A DNA stretch of 64,000 nucleotides from Azospira sp. I13 (GCF_003112695.1 NZ_BFBP01000014.1:88728-152727); one strand, 5' to 3'; positions 35,996 to 45,865 are shown, counted from the stretch's first letter. Translations and numbers: made by a program. The notes: a model not told the origin generated them from the sequence alone.

Positions 35996-38659
35996 ATGCC
36001 CTTGTCCTCACCCTCCGGCGCAGATCCCCTACGCGCCGCCGCGCCCCGTCTTTCCCGCTCCCTGCCCGCCTGGCTACCGGTTGCGGTAGCCCTGCTGGCC
36101 CTCATCGCCGCCCTTGGCGTCACCGCCCAGGTGGATCGTAGCCAGCGCCAACACCAGGCCCAGGAAGCGCGCCAGCAGGCCCTGGCCGAGGCCGGCGCGA
36201 TCCGTGACCGCCTGGAGAGCGCCATCAACCAGAAGCTCACCCTTTCCCGCAGCCTGGTGGCCTACGTGGCCTCCCACCCCAACCTGGGGGAGCGGGATTT
36301 CGCCTTCATGGCCCGCAACATCATCGCCCAGGAGCCGGGTATCCGCGCCTTGCAACTGGCCCGGGACAATGTCGTCAGCCATACCTACCCCCTGGCCGGC
36401 AATGCAGCCGCCATCGGTCTCAAGCTCATGCAGCGGCCGGACCAGCGGCCCCAGATCGAGCGAGCCATTCTCAGCCGCCGCACCATCGTTGCTGGCCCCC
36501 TGCGCATCGTCCAGGGCGGACAGGCCCTGATCGGCCGCAGCCCCATTTACATTCCCTCCGCCGAGGGCATTCCCGGCGCGGGGGAATACTGGGGCCTGGC
36601 CAATGTGCTGGTGAATGTGGAAGAGCTGTTCAACAACCAGCTGCTGGACCACACCTCCGGCCTGTTCCAGTTTGCCGTCCGCGGCAAGGATGCCCTGGGA
36701 GCCTCGGGCGAGTTGATCTGGGGCGATGCCACGGTGTTCGCCGACGATCCCGTATTGCTGGACGTACAGCTTCCCGATGGCAGCTGGCAGATCGGCGTCC
36801 AGGCCGTGGAGGGCTGGATGCCGCCCCACCAGAGCCAGACTTGGGCCAGCGGCAGCCTCATCGGTTTGCTCGCCGCCGGGCTGCTCTGGCTGCTCATCCG
36901 CACCCCCCTGGTGCTGCGGATGCAGGTGCGGCGGGCCACCGCGGAACTGCGCCACAACGAGCAGAAATTTCGCACCATCAGCGAAACGGTGCCCGCCCCC
37001 ATCCTCATCACCCACGCCGCCGACGGCTGTGTGCTCTACGCCAACAGCCGCTTTGGCGACATTCTCGGCATCGCCCCCGCCCGCCTCATCGGCCAGAACA
37101 GCCGCAGCCTGGAGCCCCAGCCGGATAGCCGGGCGGAACTGCTCGAGGCCATGGACATCCGCAGCCCCATGGCCGGCCGGGAAATCCTGGTGCAGCAGGA
37201 TGACGGCCGCCAGTTGTGGTTTTCCCTTTCCGCCACCTTGGTGGAATTTTCCCGCCTGCCGGCCGTCATGCTGGTGCTCCAGGACATCACCCGGCGCCGC
37301 GCCGCCGAACAAGCCACCGCTGCCCTCAATCGGGATCTGGAAGCCCGGGTGGCAGAACGCACAGCCGCCCTGGAGGAACAGAAATCCTTCTGGCAGGCCC
37401 TGGCCAAGGCCCAGTCCGATGTGGATGAAGGGGTCTTCGTCATCGAGGAGGGGCGGATCATCTTCGCCAACGAGGCCCTGGCCCGCATCAGCGGTTACGG
37501 CGTAGCCGAGCTGACCGGCGGCCTGCCCTATACCGAGCTGGTGCACCCGGACGTGCGAGAGGCCATCATGACCAAGCACCTGCGCCGCCTGGCAGGAGAA
37601 AAGCTGGAAACCCGCTACGAAACCCTGTTCCGCACCCGCCAGGGCAAGAGCTATGCGGCGGAGCTGGCGGTCTCCCTCATTCCCCACGAACCGGCCCCCC
37701 GGGTGGTGGTGGTGGTGCGAGACATCGAAGCACGCAAGCAGGCAGAAAACGCCCTGCGGGCCCAGGCAGCCGCCATCGAGGCAGCGGGGGAAATGGTCGT
37801 CATCACGGACCGTAACGCCATGGTGCAGCACGTCAACCCGGCCTTCACCCGCCATACCGGCTACAGCCGCCAGGAAGCTCTGGGCCACCCCATCGCCAAC
37901 CTGATGAAGAGCGGTGTGCACGGCCAGGATTTCTATGCCCGGCTGTGGCAGACCATCCTGGCAGGCCGGGAATGGCACGGCGAGGTCACCAATCGACGCA
38001 AGGACGGCACCCTCTTCGTCGCCGAGCAGACCATCGCCCCGATTCTCGGGGAGCATGGCGAAATCACCGGTTTCGTCTCCATCAAGCGGGATATCAGTGA
38101 CCGCAAGCGCCTGGAGACCCGCCTGGAGCAGATGGCCCATTTCGACGCCCTCACCGGGCTGCCCAACCGTCCCCTCTTTTTCGATCGCCTGGCCCATGCC
38201 CTGCGCCAGGCCCGGCGCTCCGGCAACGGCTGCGCCCTGCTCTTCATCGACCTGGACGGCTTCAAGGACATCAACGACAGCCTGGGCCACGAAGCCGGCG
38301 ATACCCTGCTGCAGGAAGCGGCCCTGCGCATCGTCAGCCACATCCGCGAATCCGATACGGCGGCCCGCATGGGGGGCGACGAATTCACCGTCATCCTTAA
38401 CGGCATCGCCCATCCTGCCGATGCCCAGCGGGTGGCGGGCAATCTCCTGGCCGCACTGAACAAGCCCTTCCCCTCTCCCCACGGCACCTGCCGCATCAGC
38501 GCCAGCATCGGCATCAGCATCTACCCCCAGGACGGGGAGGATGCGGAAACCCTGCTGGGCCAGGCTGACATGGCCATGTATGCGGCCAAGCGGGCCGGCA
38601 AGAACCGCTGCTGCACCCACGCTACGGACGTGCGGCAGACCTCCGCCACCCCCGGCTGA
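35996..38659 (+). CDS. CHASE-PAS-GGDEF sensory diguanylate cyclase
   Basis: An 887-residue inner-membrane sensor. A first membrane segment (WLPVAVALLALIAALGV, residues 26-42) precedes a periplasmic CHASE domain (LARDNVVSHTYPLAGN, VGLKL-type region, GRSPIYIP), a second membrane segment near 285-302 (LIGLLAAGLLWLLI), then about three PAS/PAC units (around 325-440, 460-580 and 590-705) joined by coiled-coil stretches. The C-terminal GGDEF domain is intact: LTGLPNRPLFFDR, DLDGFKDINDSLGHE and RMGGDEFTVIL, with an RxxD site (RESD) five residues before. There is no EAL domain. It should make c-di-GMP in response to an unknown periplasmic or redox signal. Confidence 0.92.
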   Translation: MPLSSPSGADPLRAAAPRLSRSLPAWLPVAVALLALIAALGVTAQVDRSQRQHQAQEARQQALAEAGAIRDRLESAINQKLTLSRSLVAYVASHPNLGERDFAFMARNIIAQEPGIRALQLARDNVVSHTYPLAGNAAAIGLKLMQRPDQRPQIERAILSRRTIVAGPLRIVQGGQALIGRSPIYIPSAEGIPGAGEYWGLANVLVNVEELFNNQLLDHTSGLFQFAVRGKDALGASGELIWGDATVFADDPVLLDVQLPDGSWQIGVQAVEGWMPPHQSQTWASGSLIGLLAAGLLWLLIRTPLVLRMQVRRATAELRHNEQKFRTISETVPAPILITHAADGCVLYANSRFGDILGIAPARLIGQNSRSLEPQPDSRAELLEAMDIRSPMAGREILVQQDDGRQLWFSLSATLVEFSRLPAVMLVLQDITRRRAAEQATAALNRDLEARVAERTAALEEQKSFWQALAKAQSDVDEGVFVIEEGRIIFANEALARISGYGVAELTGGLPYTELVHPDVREAIMTKHLRRLAGEKLETRYETLFRTRQGKSYAAELAVSLIPHEPAPRVVVVVRDIEARKQAENALRAQAAAIEAAGEMVVITDRNAMVQHVNPAFTRHTGYSRQEALGHPIANLMKSGVHGQDFYARLWQTILAGREWHGEVTNRRKDGTLFVAEQTIAPILGEHGEITGFVSIKRDISDRKRLETRLEQMAHFDALTGLPNRPLFFDRLAHALRQARRSGNGCALLFIDLDGFKDINDSLGHEAGDTLLQEAALRIVSHIRESDTAARMGGDEFTVILNGIAHPADAQRVAGNLLAALNKPFPSPHGTCRISASIGISIYPQDGEDAETLLGQADMAMYAAKRAGKNRCCTHATDVRQTSATPG

Positions 38660-38753
38660 ACGGGCGACAAAAGCGGGCGATAAGCGTCGCGGGGGCGCTT
38701 CCCCCGGCGCCGGATACCGCGGTAAGGGGCAAGAACGCTAGGGCTTACCCCAG

Positions 38754-39143
38754 GTGTTCTGGCGGCAGGGCCATGCTACTTTTCATGCCAGTGAAATTCA
38801 GCCCCCCCTGCCGTCCGCCCATGCCCACCAGCCCCTCGCCCTGCTCCCCCTCCCGGCCTTCGAGGATTTTGTGCACGAAGCCGTGGCCAACGAAATACAG
38901 CGTCAGGGACTGCCGGTCGACACCGTGATTCGCCACCTCTGGGCCAGCGCCCAGTACGACTGCTACACCCAGCATGGTGCGCTGCGGCCCATGCTCGACG
39001 ACTCGGGTCATCCTTTCCCCGAAGTGGCGGCCTACGGCATCCTCATTGCGCAGGCGGTTGCCCGCTTGCACCCGCCCCGAGCCAATCTCCGGCTGGTCCG
39101 CTCGTCGCGGCCGGTCCCCCTTGGGGTGGCCACCTCGCCCTAG
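38754..39143 (+). CDS. Hypothetical protein (up to 129 residues)
   Basis: A GTG-started frame with protein-like composition in its latter part: FEDFVHEAVANEIQRQGLPVD, WASAQYDCYTQHGALRPML and YGILIAQAVARLHPP, which suggests a helical soluble protein. The N-terminal 35 residues are Pro/His-rich and may not be translated. No good ATG is available in frame. No family recognised. The gap between the sensor gene and mfd otherwise holds nothing clear. Confidence 0.45.
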   Translation: MFWRQGHATFHASEIQPPLPSAHAHQPLALLPLPAFEDFVHEAVANEIQRQGLPVDTVIRHLWASAQYDCYTQHGALRPMLDDSGHPFPEVAAYGILIAQAVARLHPPRANLRLVRSSRPVPLGVATSP

Positions 39144-39258
39144 GTTTTCTCCCGGGGCTACCTGGCGACATTACTCTCAGGACTGCGCCACGCCCATCCT
39201 GCCCCCCTCTGGGGCAAGCCCGTCCCGCCCGGCGCAAGGCGCAGCTCCTCCCCTGGGC

Positions 39259-39264
39259 TATAAT
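39259..39264 (+). promoter_or_regulatory. Candidate -10 box for mfd
   Basis: A perfect TATAAT 33 bases before the GTG start of mfd. No good -35 hexamer is seen at the usual spacing. Confidence 0.4.
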
Positions 39265-39296
39265 CCAGCCTCCCCGCACTGCCAGATTCCGCCTTC

Positions 39297-42200
39297 GTGT
39301 CCGACGCTTCCCTGCCCGCTTCCCTTCCCGTCGCCCTGCCCGTCCAGTTACCCCGCGCTGGCGATCGTTTACACCTGCCTGCCCTGGCTGGCTCGGCCGA
39401 CGCCCTGGCCCTGGCCGGCCTGGGCTGTGAAGCCCGTAGCGCCAAGCGGCTGCTCACCGTGCTTACCGCCAGCCCGGCGGATGCCCAGCGCCTGCTGGAG
39501 GAAATCCCCTGGTTCGCGCCGGACCTCAAGGTGCGTCTGCTGCCGGACTGGGAAACCCTGCCCTACGACAACTTCTCGCCCCACCACGACCTGGTGTCCG
39601 AACGCCTGGCCACCCTTTACGCGGTCAGCCGGGGCGAGTGCGAAGTGCTGCTGGTGCCGGCCACCACCGCGGTTTATCGCCTGACACCGCCGAGCTATCT
39701 GGCGGCCTACACCTTCTTCTTGAAAAAGGGCGAGAAGCTGGATGCCGAGCAGTTCCGCGCCCAGCTCACCCTGGCCGGCTACACCCACGTCACCCAGGTG
39801 GTATCGCCCGGCGAATACTCCATTCGTGGCGGCCTGGTCGATCTGTTCCCCATGGGCTCGGCCCTGCCCTACCGCATCGACCTCTTCGACGAAGAGATCG
39901 AAACCCTGCGCACCTTCGATGCGGATACCCAGCGCAGCCTCTACCCGGTACCGGAAATCCGCCTGCTGCCGGCCCGGGAATTTCCCCTGGACGACGCCGG
40001 TCGCACCCGTTTTCGCCAGCGTTTCCGTGAAGTGTTTGAAGGCGACCCGGCCAAGTCCGGTATCTACAAGGATGTCTCCAACGGCGTGCCCAGTGCCGGT
40101 GTCGAATATTGGCTACCCCTGTTCTTTGAAGAAACCGCCACCCTCTTCGACTACCTGCCCAAGGATGCTGTGCTCTGCCAGCACCGGGACGTGGCCGCCG
40201 CCCTGCAGGACTTCTGGCGCGACACCCAGTCCCGCTACAACCTGCTCTCCGGCGACAAGGCCCGCCCCCTGCTGCCCCCGGCCGAACTGTTTCTGTCGGA
40301 AGAGCAGTTTTTCATCGCCGCCAAAGGCCATGGCAAAGTCGTAGTGGGCAGCCCGGCGGAAGGCATGCCGCCCCTGGCCACCCCGGTGCCGCCGGTGGCT
40401 GTGGAACGCCGGGCGGAAGATCCGCTCATTGCCCTGAAAGCCCTGGTCGCCGCCACCCCTCGGCGGCGCCTGCTGCTGCTGGCCGAATCCGCCGGCCGCC
40501 GCGAAACCCTGCAACAGCTGCTGCTGGACCATGGTCTGAAAGCCACGCCCAGTGCGGACTTTGCCGCCTTCGTCAGCGGTGATGCCCCCCTGGCCCTGGG
40601 CGTCGGTCCCCTGCAATCGGGCTTCTGCCTGGACGGCCTGGCCGTCGTCACCGAAACCGAGCTCTACGCCGGCAGCCCCAGCCGCCGGGCCCGCAAGGAC
40701 GCCCAGCGCCGGGCTTCCATGGACAACTGGCTGCGGGACCTCACCGAACTGAAGGTGGGCGACCCGGTGGTGCACGAGTCCCACGGCATCGGTCGCTACA
40801 TGGGCCTCACCCACATGAACCTGGGGGATGGCGATACCGAATTCCTGGAGCTGCACTACGCCAACGAGGCCAAGCTCTACGTGCCGGTCTCCCAGCTCCA
40901 CGTCATTTCCCGCTATTCCGGCAACGAGCCGGATGCCGCCCCCCTGCACAGCCTGGGTTCCGGCCAGTGGGAAAAGGCCAAGCGCAGGGCGGCCGAACAG
41001 GCCCGGGATACCGCCGCCGAACTGCTGGCCCTCTACGCCACCCGGGCGGCGCGCAAGGGCCACAGCTTTGCCTTCACCGAGCATGACTACGAGGCCTTCG
41101 CCGACGGTTTTGGCTTCGAGGAAACGCCTGATCAGGCCGCCGCCATTGCTGCGGTGATCGAAGACATGAAGTCCGGCAAGCCCATGGACCGCCTGGTGTG
41201 CGGCGACGTGGGCTTCGGCAAGACCGAGGTGGCCCTGCGCGCCGCCTTTGTTGCCGTGGCCGGCGGCAAACAGGTGGCGGTGCTGTGCCCCACCACCCTG
41301 CTCTGCGAACAGCACTACCAGACCTTCAAGGACCGCTTCGCCGACTGGCCCGTGACCATCGCCGAACTCTCCCGCTTCAAGACCGCCAAGGAAACCGCCC
41401 AGGCCCTGAAGGACCTGGAGGCGGGCAAGATCGACATCGTCATCGGCACCCACAAGCTCATTTCCAAGGAAGTGAAGTTCGACCGCCTGGGCCTGGTGAT
41501 GATCGACGAGGAACACCGCTTCGGCGTACGCCAGAAGGAGGCCCTGAAAGCCCTGCGGGCCGAGGTGGACGTGCTGACCCTCACCGCCACCCCCATCCCC
41601 CGTACCCTGGCCATGAGCCTGGAAGGCCTGCGGGACTTCTCGGTGATCGCCACGGCACCGCAAAAGCGGCTGGCCATCAAGACCTTCGTCGCCAGGTTCT
41701 CTGACGGCATCATCCGCGAAGCGGTGCTGCGGGAGCTGAAGCGGGGCGGCCAGGTGTACTTCCTGCACAACGAGGTGGATACCATCGACAACATGCGGGA
41801 AAAGCTCCAGGGCCTGGTGCCCGAGGCCCGCATTGTGGTGGGCCACGGCCAGATGAACGAGCGGGAACTGGAACGGGTGATGCGGGACTTCACCCAGCAG
41901 CGGGCCAACCTCTTGCTGTGCACCACCATCATCGAAACCGGCATCGACAACCCCCACGCCAACACCATCCTCATCAACCGGGCCGAAAAGTTCGGCCTGG
42001 CCCAGCTGCACCAGCTGCGGGGCCGGGTCGGCCGTTCCCACCACCAGGCCTATTCCTATCTGCTGGTGCAGGATGAGAAGGCCCTCACCAAGCAGGCCAA
42101 GCAGCGCCTGGAGGCCATCCAGCACATGGAAGAGCTGGGGGCCGGCTTCTACCTGGCCATGCACGACCTGGAAATCCGCGGCGCCGGCGAAGTGCTGGGG

Positions 42201-42749
42201 GACAACCAGTCCGGCGAGATGCAGGAAGTGGGCTTCAACCTGTTCACCGAAATGCTCAACCGGGCTGTCGCTGCCCTGAAGCAGGGCAAGGAGCCGGACC
42301 TCACCCAGCCCCTGGGCGTGACCACGGAAATCAATCTGCACACCCCGGCCCTGCTGCCGGATGCCTATGCGCCGGATGTGCACGAGCGCCTGACCCTCTA
42401 CAAGCGCCTCTCCAACTGCGAGCAGGAAGAGGACATCAACGCCCTGCAGGAAGAGCTGATCGACCGTTTCGGCGAGTTGCCGCCCCAGGGGGTGTGCCTG
42501 CTGGCCACCCACCGCCTGCGTCTGCTGGCCAAGCCCCTGGGCATCATCAAGCTCGATGCGACAGCCAGCCAACTAACGGTGCAGTTCTGCAAGAACCCGC
42601 CCATCGAGCCCATCCGCATCATCGAATTGATCCAGAAAAACCGCCACTACAAGCTGGCCGGACAGGATAAACTTGCCGTCTCCCGCCATATGCCGGCCTT
42701 GAACGACCGGGTGTCGGCGGTGAAGGACCTGATCAAGCAACTGAGTTGA
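39297..42749 (+). CDS. mfd: Transcription-repair coupling factor
   Basis: An ATP-driven translocase that removes RNA polymerase stalled at lesions and recruits UvrA. The 1150-residue product covers the UvrB-homology N-terminal modules (DNFSPHHDLVSERL), the RNAP-interaction domain (LKVGDPVVHESHGIGRYMG), RecG-like motor domains with Walker A CGDVGFGKTEVALRA, the DEEH box MIDEEHRFGVRQKE, and the TRG region. The start is a GTG at 39297. With uvrC at 4.9 kb it is one of two nucleotide-excision-repair genes here. Confidence 0.96.
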   Translation: MSDASLPASLPVALPVQLPRAGDRLHLPALAGSADALALAGLGCEARSAKRLLTVLTASPADAQRLLEEIPWFAPDLKVRLLPDWETLPYDNFSPHHDLVSERLATLYAVSRGECEVLLVPATTAVYRLTPPSYLAAYTFFLKKGEKLDAEQFRAQLTLAGYTHVTQVVSPGEYSIRGGLVDLFPMGSALPYRIDLFDEEIETLRTFDADTQRSLYPVPEIRLLPAREFPLDDAGRTRFRQRFREVFEGDPAKSGIYKDVSNGVPSAGVEYWLPLFFEETATLFDYLPKDAVLCQHRDVAAALQDFWRDTQSRYNLLSGDKARPLLPPAELFLSEEQFFIAAKGHGKVVVGSPAEGMPPLATPVPPVAVERRAEDPLIALKALVAATPRRRLLLLAESAGRRETLQQLLLDHGLKATPSADFAAFVSGDAPLALGVGPLQSGFCLDGLAVVTETELYAGSPSRRARKDAQRRASMDNWLRDLTELKVGDPVVHESHGIGRYMGLTHMNLGDGDTEFLELHYANEAKLYVPVSQLHVISRYSGNEPDAAPLHSLGSGQWEKAKRRAAEQARDTAAELLALYATRAARKGHSFAFTEHDYEAFADGFGFEETPDQAAAIAAVIEDMKSGKPMDRLVCGDVGFGKTEVALRAAFVAVAGGKQVAVLCPTTLLCEQHYQTFKDRFADWPVTIAELSRFKTAKETAQALKDLEAGKIDIVIGTHKLISKEVKFDRLGLVMIDEEHRFGVRQKEALKALRAEVDVLTLTATPIPRTLAMSLEGLRDFSVIATAPQKRLAIKTFVARFSDGIIREAVLRELKRGGQVYFLHNEVDTIDNMREKLQGLVPEARIVVGHGQMNERELERVMRDFTQQRANLLLCTTIIETGIDNPHANTILINRAEKFGLAQLHQLRGRVGRSHHQAYSYLLVQDEKALTKQAKQRLEAIQHMEELGAGFYLAMHDLEIRGAGEVLGDNQSGEMQEVGFNLFTEMLNRAVAALKQGKEPDLTQPLGVTTEINLHTPALLPDAYAPDVHERLTLYKRLSNCEQEEDINALQEELIDRFGELPPQGVCLLATHRLRLLAKPLGIIKLDATASQLTVQFCKNPPIEPIRIIELIQKNRHYKLAGQDKLAVSRHMPALNDRVSAVKDLIKQLS

Positions 42750-42780
42750 ACACTGAGTTAAAAGAAAAGACGCCTGAACC

Positions 42781-43857
42781 ATGACCACCCCCGACATCGA
42801 CAACATCAATATCGCCGCCTTCGACCCCATGCCGACGCCGGCGGCAATGCTGGCCAGCCAGCCCCTCTCCGAGAAGGCCGCCGCCGTGGTGCGCCAGGGC
42901 CGGCAAGACCTGAAGAACATTCTGGACCGCAAGGATCACCGCCTCTTCGTGGTGGTGGGCCCCTGCTCCATCCATGACCCGGTAGCCGGCCTGGATTACG
43001 CCCGTCGCCTCAAGGCCCTGGCTGAGGAGGTTTCCGACACCCTGCTGCTGGTAATGCGCGTCTATTTCGAAAAGCCCCGCACCACCGTGGGCTGGAAGGG
43101 TTACATCAACGACCCCTTCATGGACGACTCCTTCCGGGTGGACGTGGGCATGGCCAAGGCCCGGGAGTTCCTCCTGCAGGTCAATGAAATCGGCCTGCCC
43201 GCCGGCACCGAGGCCCTGGACCCGAACTCGCCCCAGTACTACGGCGACCTCATTTCCTGGACCGCCATCGGCGCCCGCACCACCGAATCCCAGACCCACC
43301 GGGAAATGTCCTCCGGGCTGTCCACCCCCGTGGGCTTCAAGAACGGCACCGACGGCAACACCGAAATCGCCATCAACGCCATTCTCTCCGCCTCCAAGCC
43401 CCACAGCTTCCTCGGCCTCAACGACCAGGGCCAGGTGGCCATCGTGCGCACCACCGGCAATACCTACGGCCACATCGTGCTGCGGGGCGGCGGCGGCCGG
43501 CCCAACTACGACACGGTTTCCGTCTCCGTGGCCGAGCAGGCCATGACCAAGGCCAAGCTGATCCCCAACGTGGTGGTGGATTGCTCCCACGCCAACAGCC
43601 TGAAGAAGCCCGAGCTGCAGCCCCTGGTGATGTCCGACGTGGTGAACCAGATCCGTCTGGGCAACCAGTCCATGGTCGGGGTGATGATCGAGTCCAACCT
43701 CGAGGCCGGCAATCAGTCCATCCCCGCCGACCTCTCCCAGCTCAAGTACGGCTGCTCCGTTACCGACGGCTGCGTTGATTGGGCCACCACGGAAAAGATG
43801 ATCCGCGACGCCGCCACTCTGCTGCGCGACGTGCTGCCGGGGCGTAGCGCCACCTAA
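42781..43857 (+). CDS. aroG: 3-deoxy-7-phosphoheptulonate synthase (class I)
   Basis: Condenses phosphoenolpyruvate and erythrose-4-phosphate, the first step of the shikimate pathway. The 358-residue protein is class I (E. coli AroFGH type): VVVGPCSIHDPVAGLDYARRL, MRVYFEKPRTTVGWKG, GARTTESQTHREMSSGLS and the metal-site segment PNVVVDCSHANSLKK. Which aromatic amino acid inhibits it cannot be told with certainty. It lies 31 bases after mfd and 19 bases before the next gene. Confidence 0.95.
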   Translation: MTTPDIDNINIAAFDPMPTPAAMLASQPLSEKAAAVVRQGRQDLKNILDRKDHRLFVVVGPCSIHDPVAGLDYARRLKALAEEVSDTLLLVMRVYFEKPRTTVGWKGYINDPFMDDSFRVDVGMAKAREFLLQVNEIGLPAGTEALDPNSPQYYGDLISWTAIGARTTESQTHREMSSGLSTPVGFKNGTDGNTEIAINAILSASKPHSFLGLNDQGQVAIVRTTGNTYGHIVLRGGGGRPNYDTVSVSVAEQAMTKAKLIPNVVVDCSHANSLKKPELQPLVMSDVVNQIRLGNQSMVGVMIESNLEAGNQSIPADLSQLKYGCSVTDGCVDWATTEKMIRDAATLLRDVLPGRSAT

Positions 43858-43876
43858 GCCAGCCCTGCGCCGCACC

Positions 43877-44419
43877 ATGCTCCTCAGCCCCTATCTGGAT
43901 ACCTTTCCCCGCATCGGCGAATCCTGCTTTCTCCACCCCTCAGCCCAGCTCATCGGTGATGTGCGGTTGGGGCAGGATTCTTCGGTGTGGTGCAACACGG
44001 TGCTGCGGGGCGACGTCAATCGCATCGAGATCGGCGTCTGCAGCAACATCCAGGATTTCGCCATGGGGCACGTCTCCCACAAGAATGCCGCCAAGCCCGA
44101 CGGCTCGCCCCTGCTGATCGGCGACTACGTCACCGTGGGCCACGGCGCCATCCTGCACGGCTGCAGCATCGGCGACGAATGCCTGATCGGCATGGGTGCC
44201 ATGGTCATGGACGATGCCGTGGTCGAGCCCCAGGTCATGCTTGGTGCTGGCAGCCTGGTCTCACCGGGCAAGACGCTGGAGCGCGGCTACCTCTACGTGG
44301 GCCGCCCCGCCGTCAAGGTGCGGCCCCTCACCTCTGACGAAATCGCCTACCTGCGTTATTCCGCCGAACATTATGTGCGGGTGAAGAACAACCACCAGCA
44401 ATCGCTGGCCCCGGCCTGA
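43877..44419 (+). CDS. Gamma-carbonic-anhydrase-like protein, second copy
   Basis: A 180-residue hexapeptide-repeat protein related to the one at 1587-2114 but clearly different. The RGDVNRIEIG and NIQDFAMGH motifs and the ligand histidines (MGHVSH, VGHGA, LHGCSIG) are in place. It has a longer loop (HKNAAKPDGSPL) after the first histidine, as in the YrdA/PaaY subgroup. It is located between DAHP synthase and serB with short gaps (19 and 9 bases), so likely co-transcribed. Enzymatic activity is not shown. Confidence 0.9.
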   Translation: MLLSPYLDTFPRIGESCFLHPSAQLIGDVRLGQDSSVWCNTVLRGDVNRIEIGVCSNIQDFAMGHVSHKNAAKPDGSPLLIGDYVTVGHGAILHGCSIGDECLIGMGAMVMDDAVVEPQVMLGAGSLVSPGKTLERGYLYVGRPAVKVRPLTSDEIAYLRYSAEHYVRVKNNHQQSLAPA

Positions 44420-44428
44420 GCTTCCCCC

Positions 44429-45280
44429 ATGACTGCCATGAATCTCATCATCCAGAACGGCGCCCTGCCGACCTTTCTTCTCGACCGCATCGCCGCCGCC
44501 ACCCGGGCCGAGGCCGTGGAACCCCGCCCGCCCAAGGTGGTTTGCTTCCGCAACGCCCAGCGCACGCCCGAGTTCGAGGCCCTGCTGCCCCTCATCGACG
44601 GGGAAAAGCTGGACTGGGCCTTCGTGCCCACCGGCCGCAAGTTGTCGGACTACGGCCTGATCTGTTTTGACATGGACTCGACCCTCATCACCATCGAGTG
44701 CATCGACGAGCTGGCGGACTTCGCCGGCAAGAAGGCCGAAGTCTCCGCCGTCACCGAATCCGCCATGCGCGGCGAGATCGACTATCGGGAAAGCCTGCGC
44801 CGCCGCCTGGCCCTGCTGGCCGGGCTGGATGCCCGGGTGCTGGCCCGTGTCTATGGCGAGCGCCTGCTACTCTCCCCCGGCGCCCGGGAACTGCTGGAAG
44901 CCGCCCAGACCGCCGGCCTGCGCACCGCCATCCTCTCCGGCGGCTTCACCTATTTCACCGAGCGCCTGCGTATTGAGCTTGGCTTCGATTTCGCCACGTC
45001 CAACGAACTGGAAATTTCCGGCGGAAAACTCACCGGCAAAGTGGTGGGCGATATCGTGGACGCCCAGGCCAAAGCCCATCACCTCAACCGCCTGCGGGAC
45101 GAACTGGGTCTTCGCCAGGAACAAGTGATTGCCGTGGGCGATGGCGCCAACGATCTGCTGATGATGGCCGAAGCCGGCCTTTCCGTTGCCTTCGACGCCA
45201 AACCTGCCACCCGCGCCAAGGCCTCCGTCGCCATCAGCCACGGCGGCCTGGACAGCCTGCTCAATCTCTTCGAGCAGTAA
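44429..45280 (+). CDS. serB: Phosphoserine phosphatase
   Basis: Hydrolyses O-phosphoserine in the last step of serine synthesis. The 283-residue HAD-family enzyme has the nucleophile motif FDMDSTLITIECIDELAD, motif II in AILSGGFTYFT, and motif IV AVGDGANDLLMMAEAGLSVAF. An N-terminal region of about 70 residues precedes the HAD domain, as in E. coli SerB. The start at 44429 gives MTAMNLIIQ; an ATG nine bases on is possible. A hairpin follows the stop. Confidence 0.95.
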   Translation: MTAMNLIIQNGALPTFLLDRIAAATRAEAVEPRPPKVVCFRNAQRTPEFEALLPLIDGEKLDWAFVPTGRKLSDYGLICFDMDSTLITIECIDELADFAGKKAEVSAVTESAMRGEIDYRESLRRRLALLAGLDARVLARVYGERLLLSPGARELLEAAQTAGLRTAILSGGFTYFTERLRIELGFDFATSNELEISGGKLTGKVVGDIVDAQAKAHHLNRLRDELGLRQEQVIAVGDGANDLLMMAEAGLSVAFDAKPATRAKASVAISHGGLDSLLNLFEQ

Positions 45281-45347
45281 TCCGGCCTTACCTCCCCAAA
45301 CGGCCAGGGGCGCCAGCTCCCGGGCCGAACTCCTATTCCCCAGACCT

Positions 45348-45369
45348 CAAGCCCTGATACCAGGGCTTG
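45348..45369. terminator. Hairpin between serB and the DUF2325 gene
   Basis: CAAGCCCTG-ATAC-CAGGGCTTG: a perfect 9-pair stem between convergent genes. T-runs are short, so the terminator call is moderate. Confidence 0.6.
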
Positions 45370-45389
45370 TTCCGCGTTGCTACTGCCAG

Positions 45390-45707
45390 CTACTGCCACA
45401 TTCCCGCCGGCTGGCGGCCGATGAAATCTTCCAGCTTTTCCCGCATTTCCAGGGCCGAGTGGCGGCAGTAGATCAGGGGCACGTCCACCTTCTCCGCCTG
45501 GCGCCGCACGTGGCGCAACAGTTCGTGATTCACCCGGGCGCAGACCACCACCACCAGATGGGTGCGGGAGGGAATGACCTTGCGGGAATCCCCCGCCTTG
45601 CGCCCGGTCCAGTGCTCCGTCGGAGCATCAAGGATGGCGGGAGCCAGCCGGGCTACTTCATTTTCGATGGTGCGTACGTTATCGGCGCCGACAATCAGCA
45701 GTGACAT
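45390..45707 (-). CDS. DUF2325 family protein
   Basis: A 105-residue cytosolic protein starting MSLLIVGADNVRTIENEVA at 45707, with GGAGACG upstream. The DUF2325 pattern is seen: a Rossmann-like start, a SRTHLVVVVCARVNHELLRHVRRQA core and VPLIYCRHSALEM with a conserved-type cysteine. The family is small and of unknown function, often next to metal- or redox-related genes. A perfect 7-1-7 palindrome lies about 120 bases upstream. Confidence 0.8.
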   Translation of the reverse strand: MSLLIVGADNVRTIENEVARLAPAILDAPTEHWTGRKAGDSRKVIPSRTHLVVVVCARVNHELLRHVRRQAEKVDVPLIYCRHSALEMREKLEDFIGRQPAGMWQ

Positions 45708-45827
45708 CTGCGTCTCCTTGCCTAAGGAACCGCCTTCCAGGACGGCTGTAAAAAAATGCTGCGCTGCCACAGGAAAGAGATTGCCCGCCGACACTTAGAC
45801 CCGCCAATACTTATTTTTAATTCTATT

Positions 45828-45842
45828 ATTTCAATTTGAAAT
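45828..45842. promoter_or_regulatory. 7-1-7 palindrome upstream of the DUF2325 gene, possible operator
   Basis: ATTTCAA-T-TTGAAAT in a 50-base AT-rich patch between the rhodanese and DUF2325 genes. The symmetry suits a dimeric regulator of Fur/PerR-like spacing, though the sequence is not the Fur consensus. Confidence 0.4.
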
Positions 45843-45865
45843 ATAAACCTTGAGCCTACCCAAGC

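Noticed and set aside
36074-38620. 848-codon minus-strand frame opposite the CHASE-PAS-GGDEF gene
   Set aside because: Its length is notable, but the translation is His/Gly/Gln-rich with no domain. The plus-strand gene has clear domains throughout.
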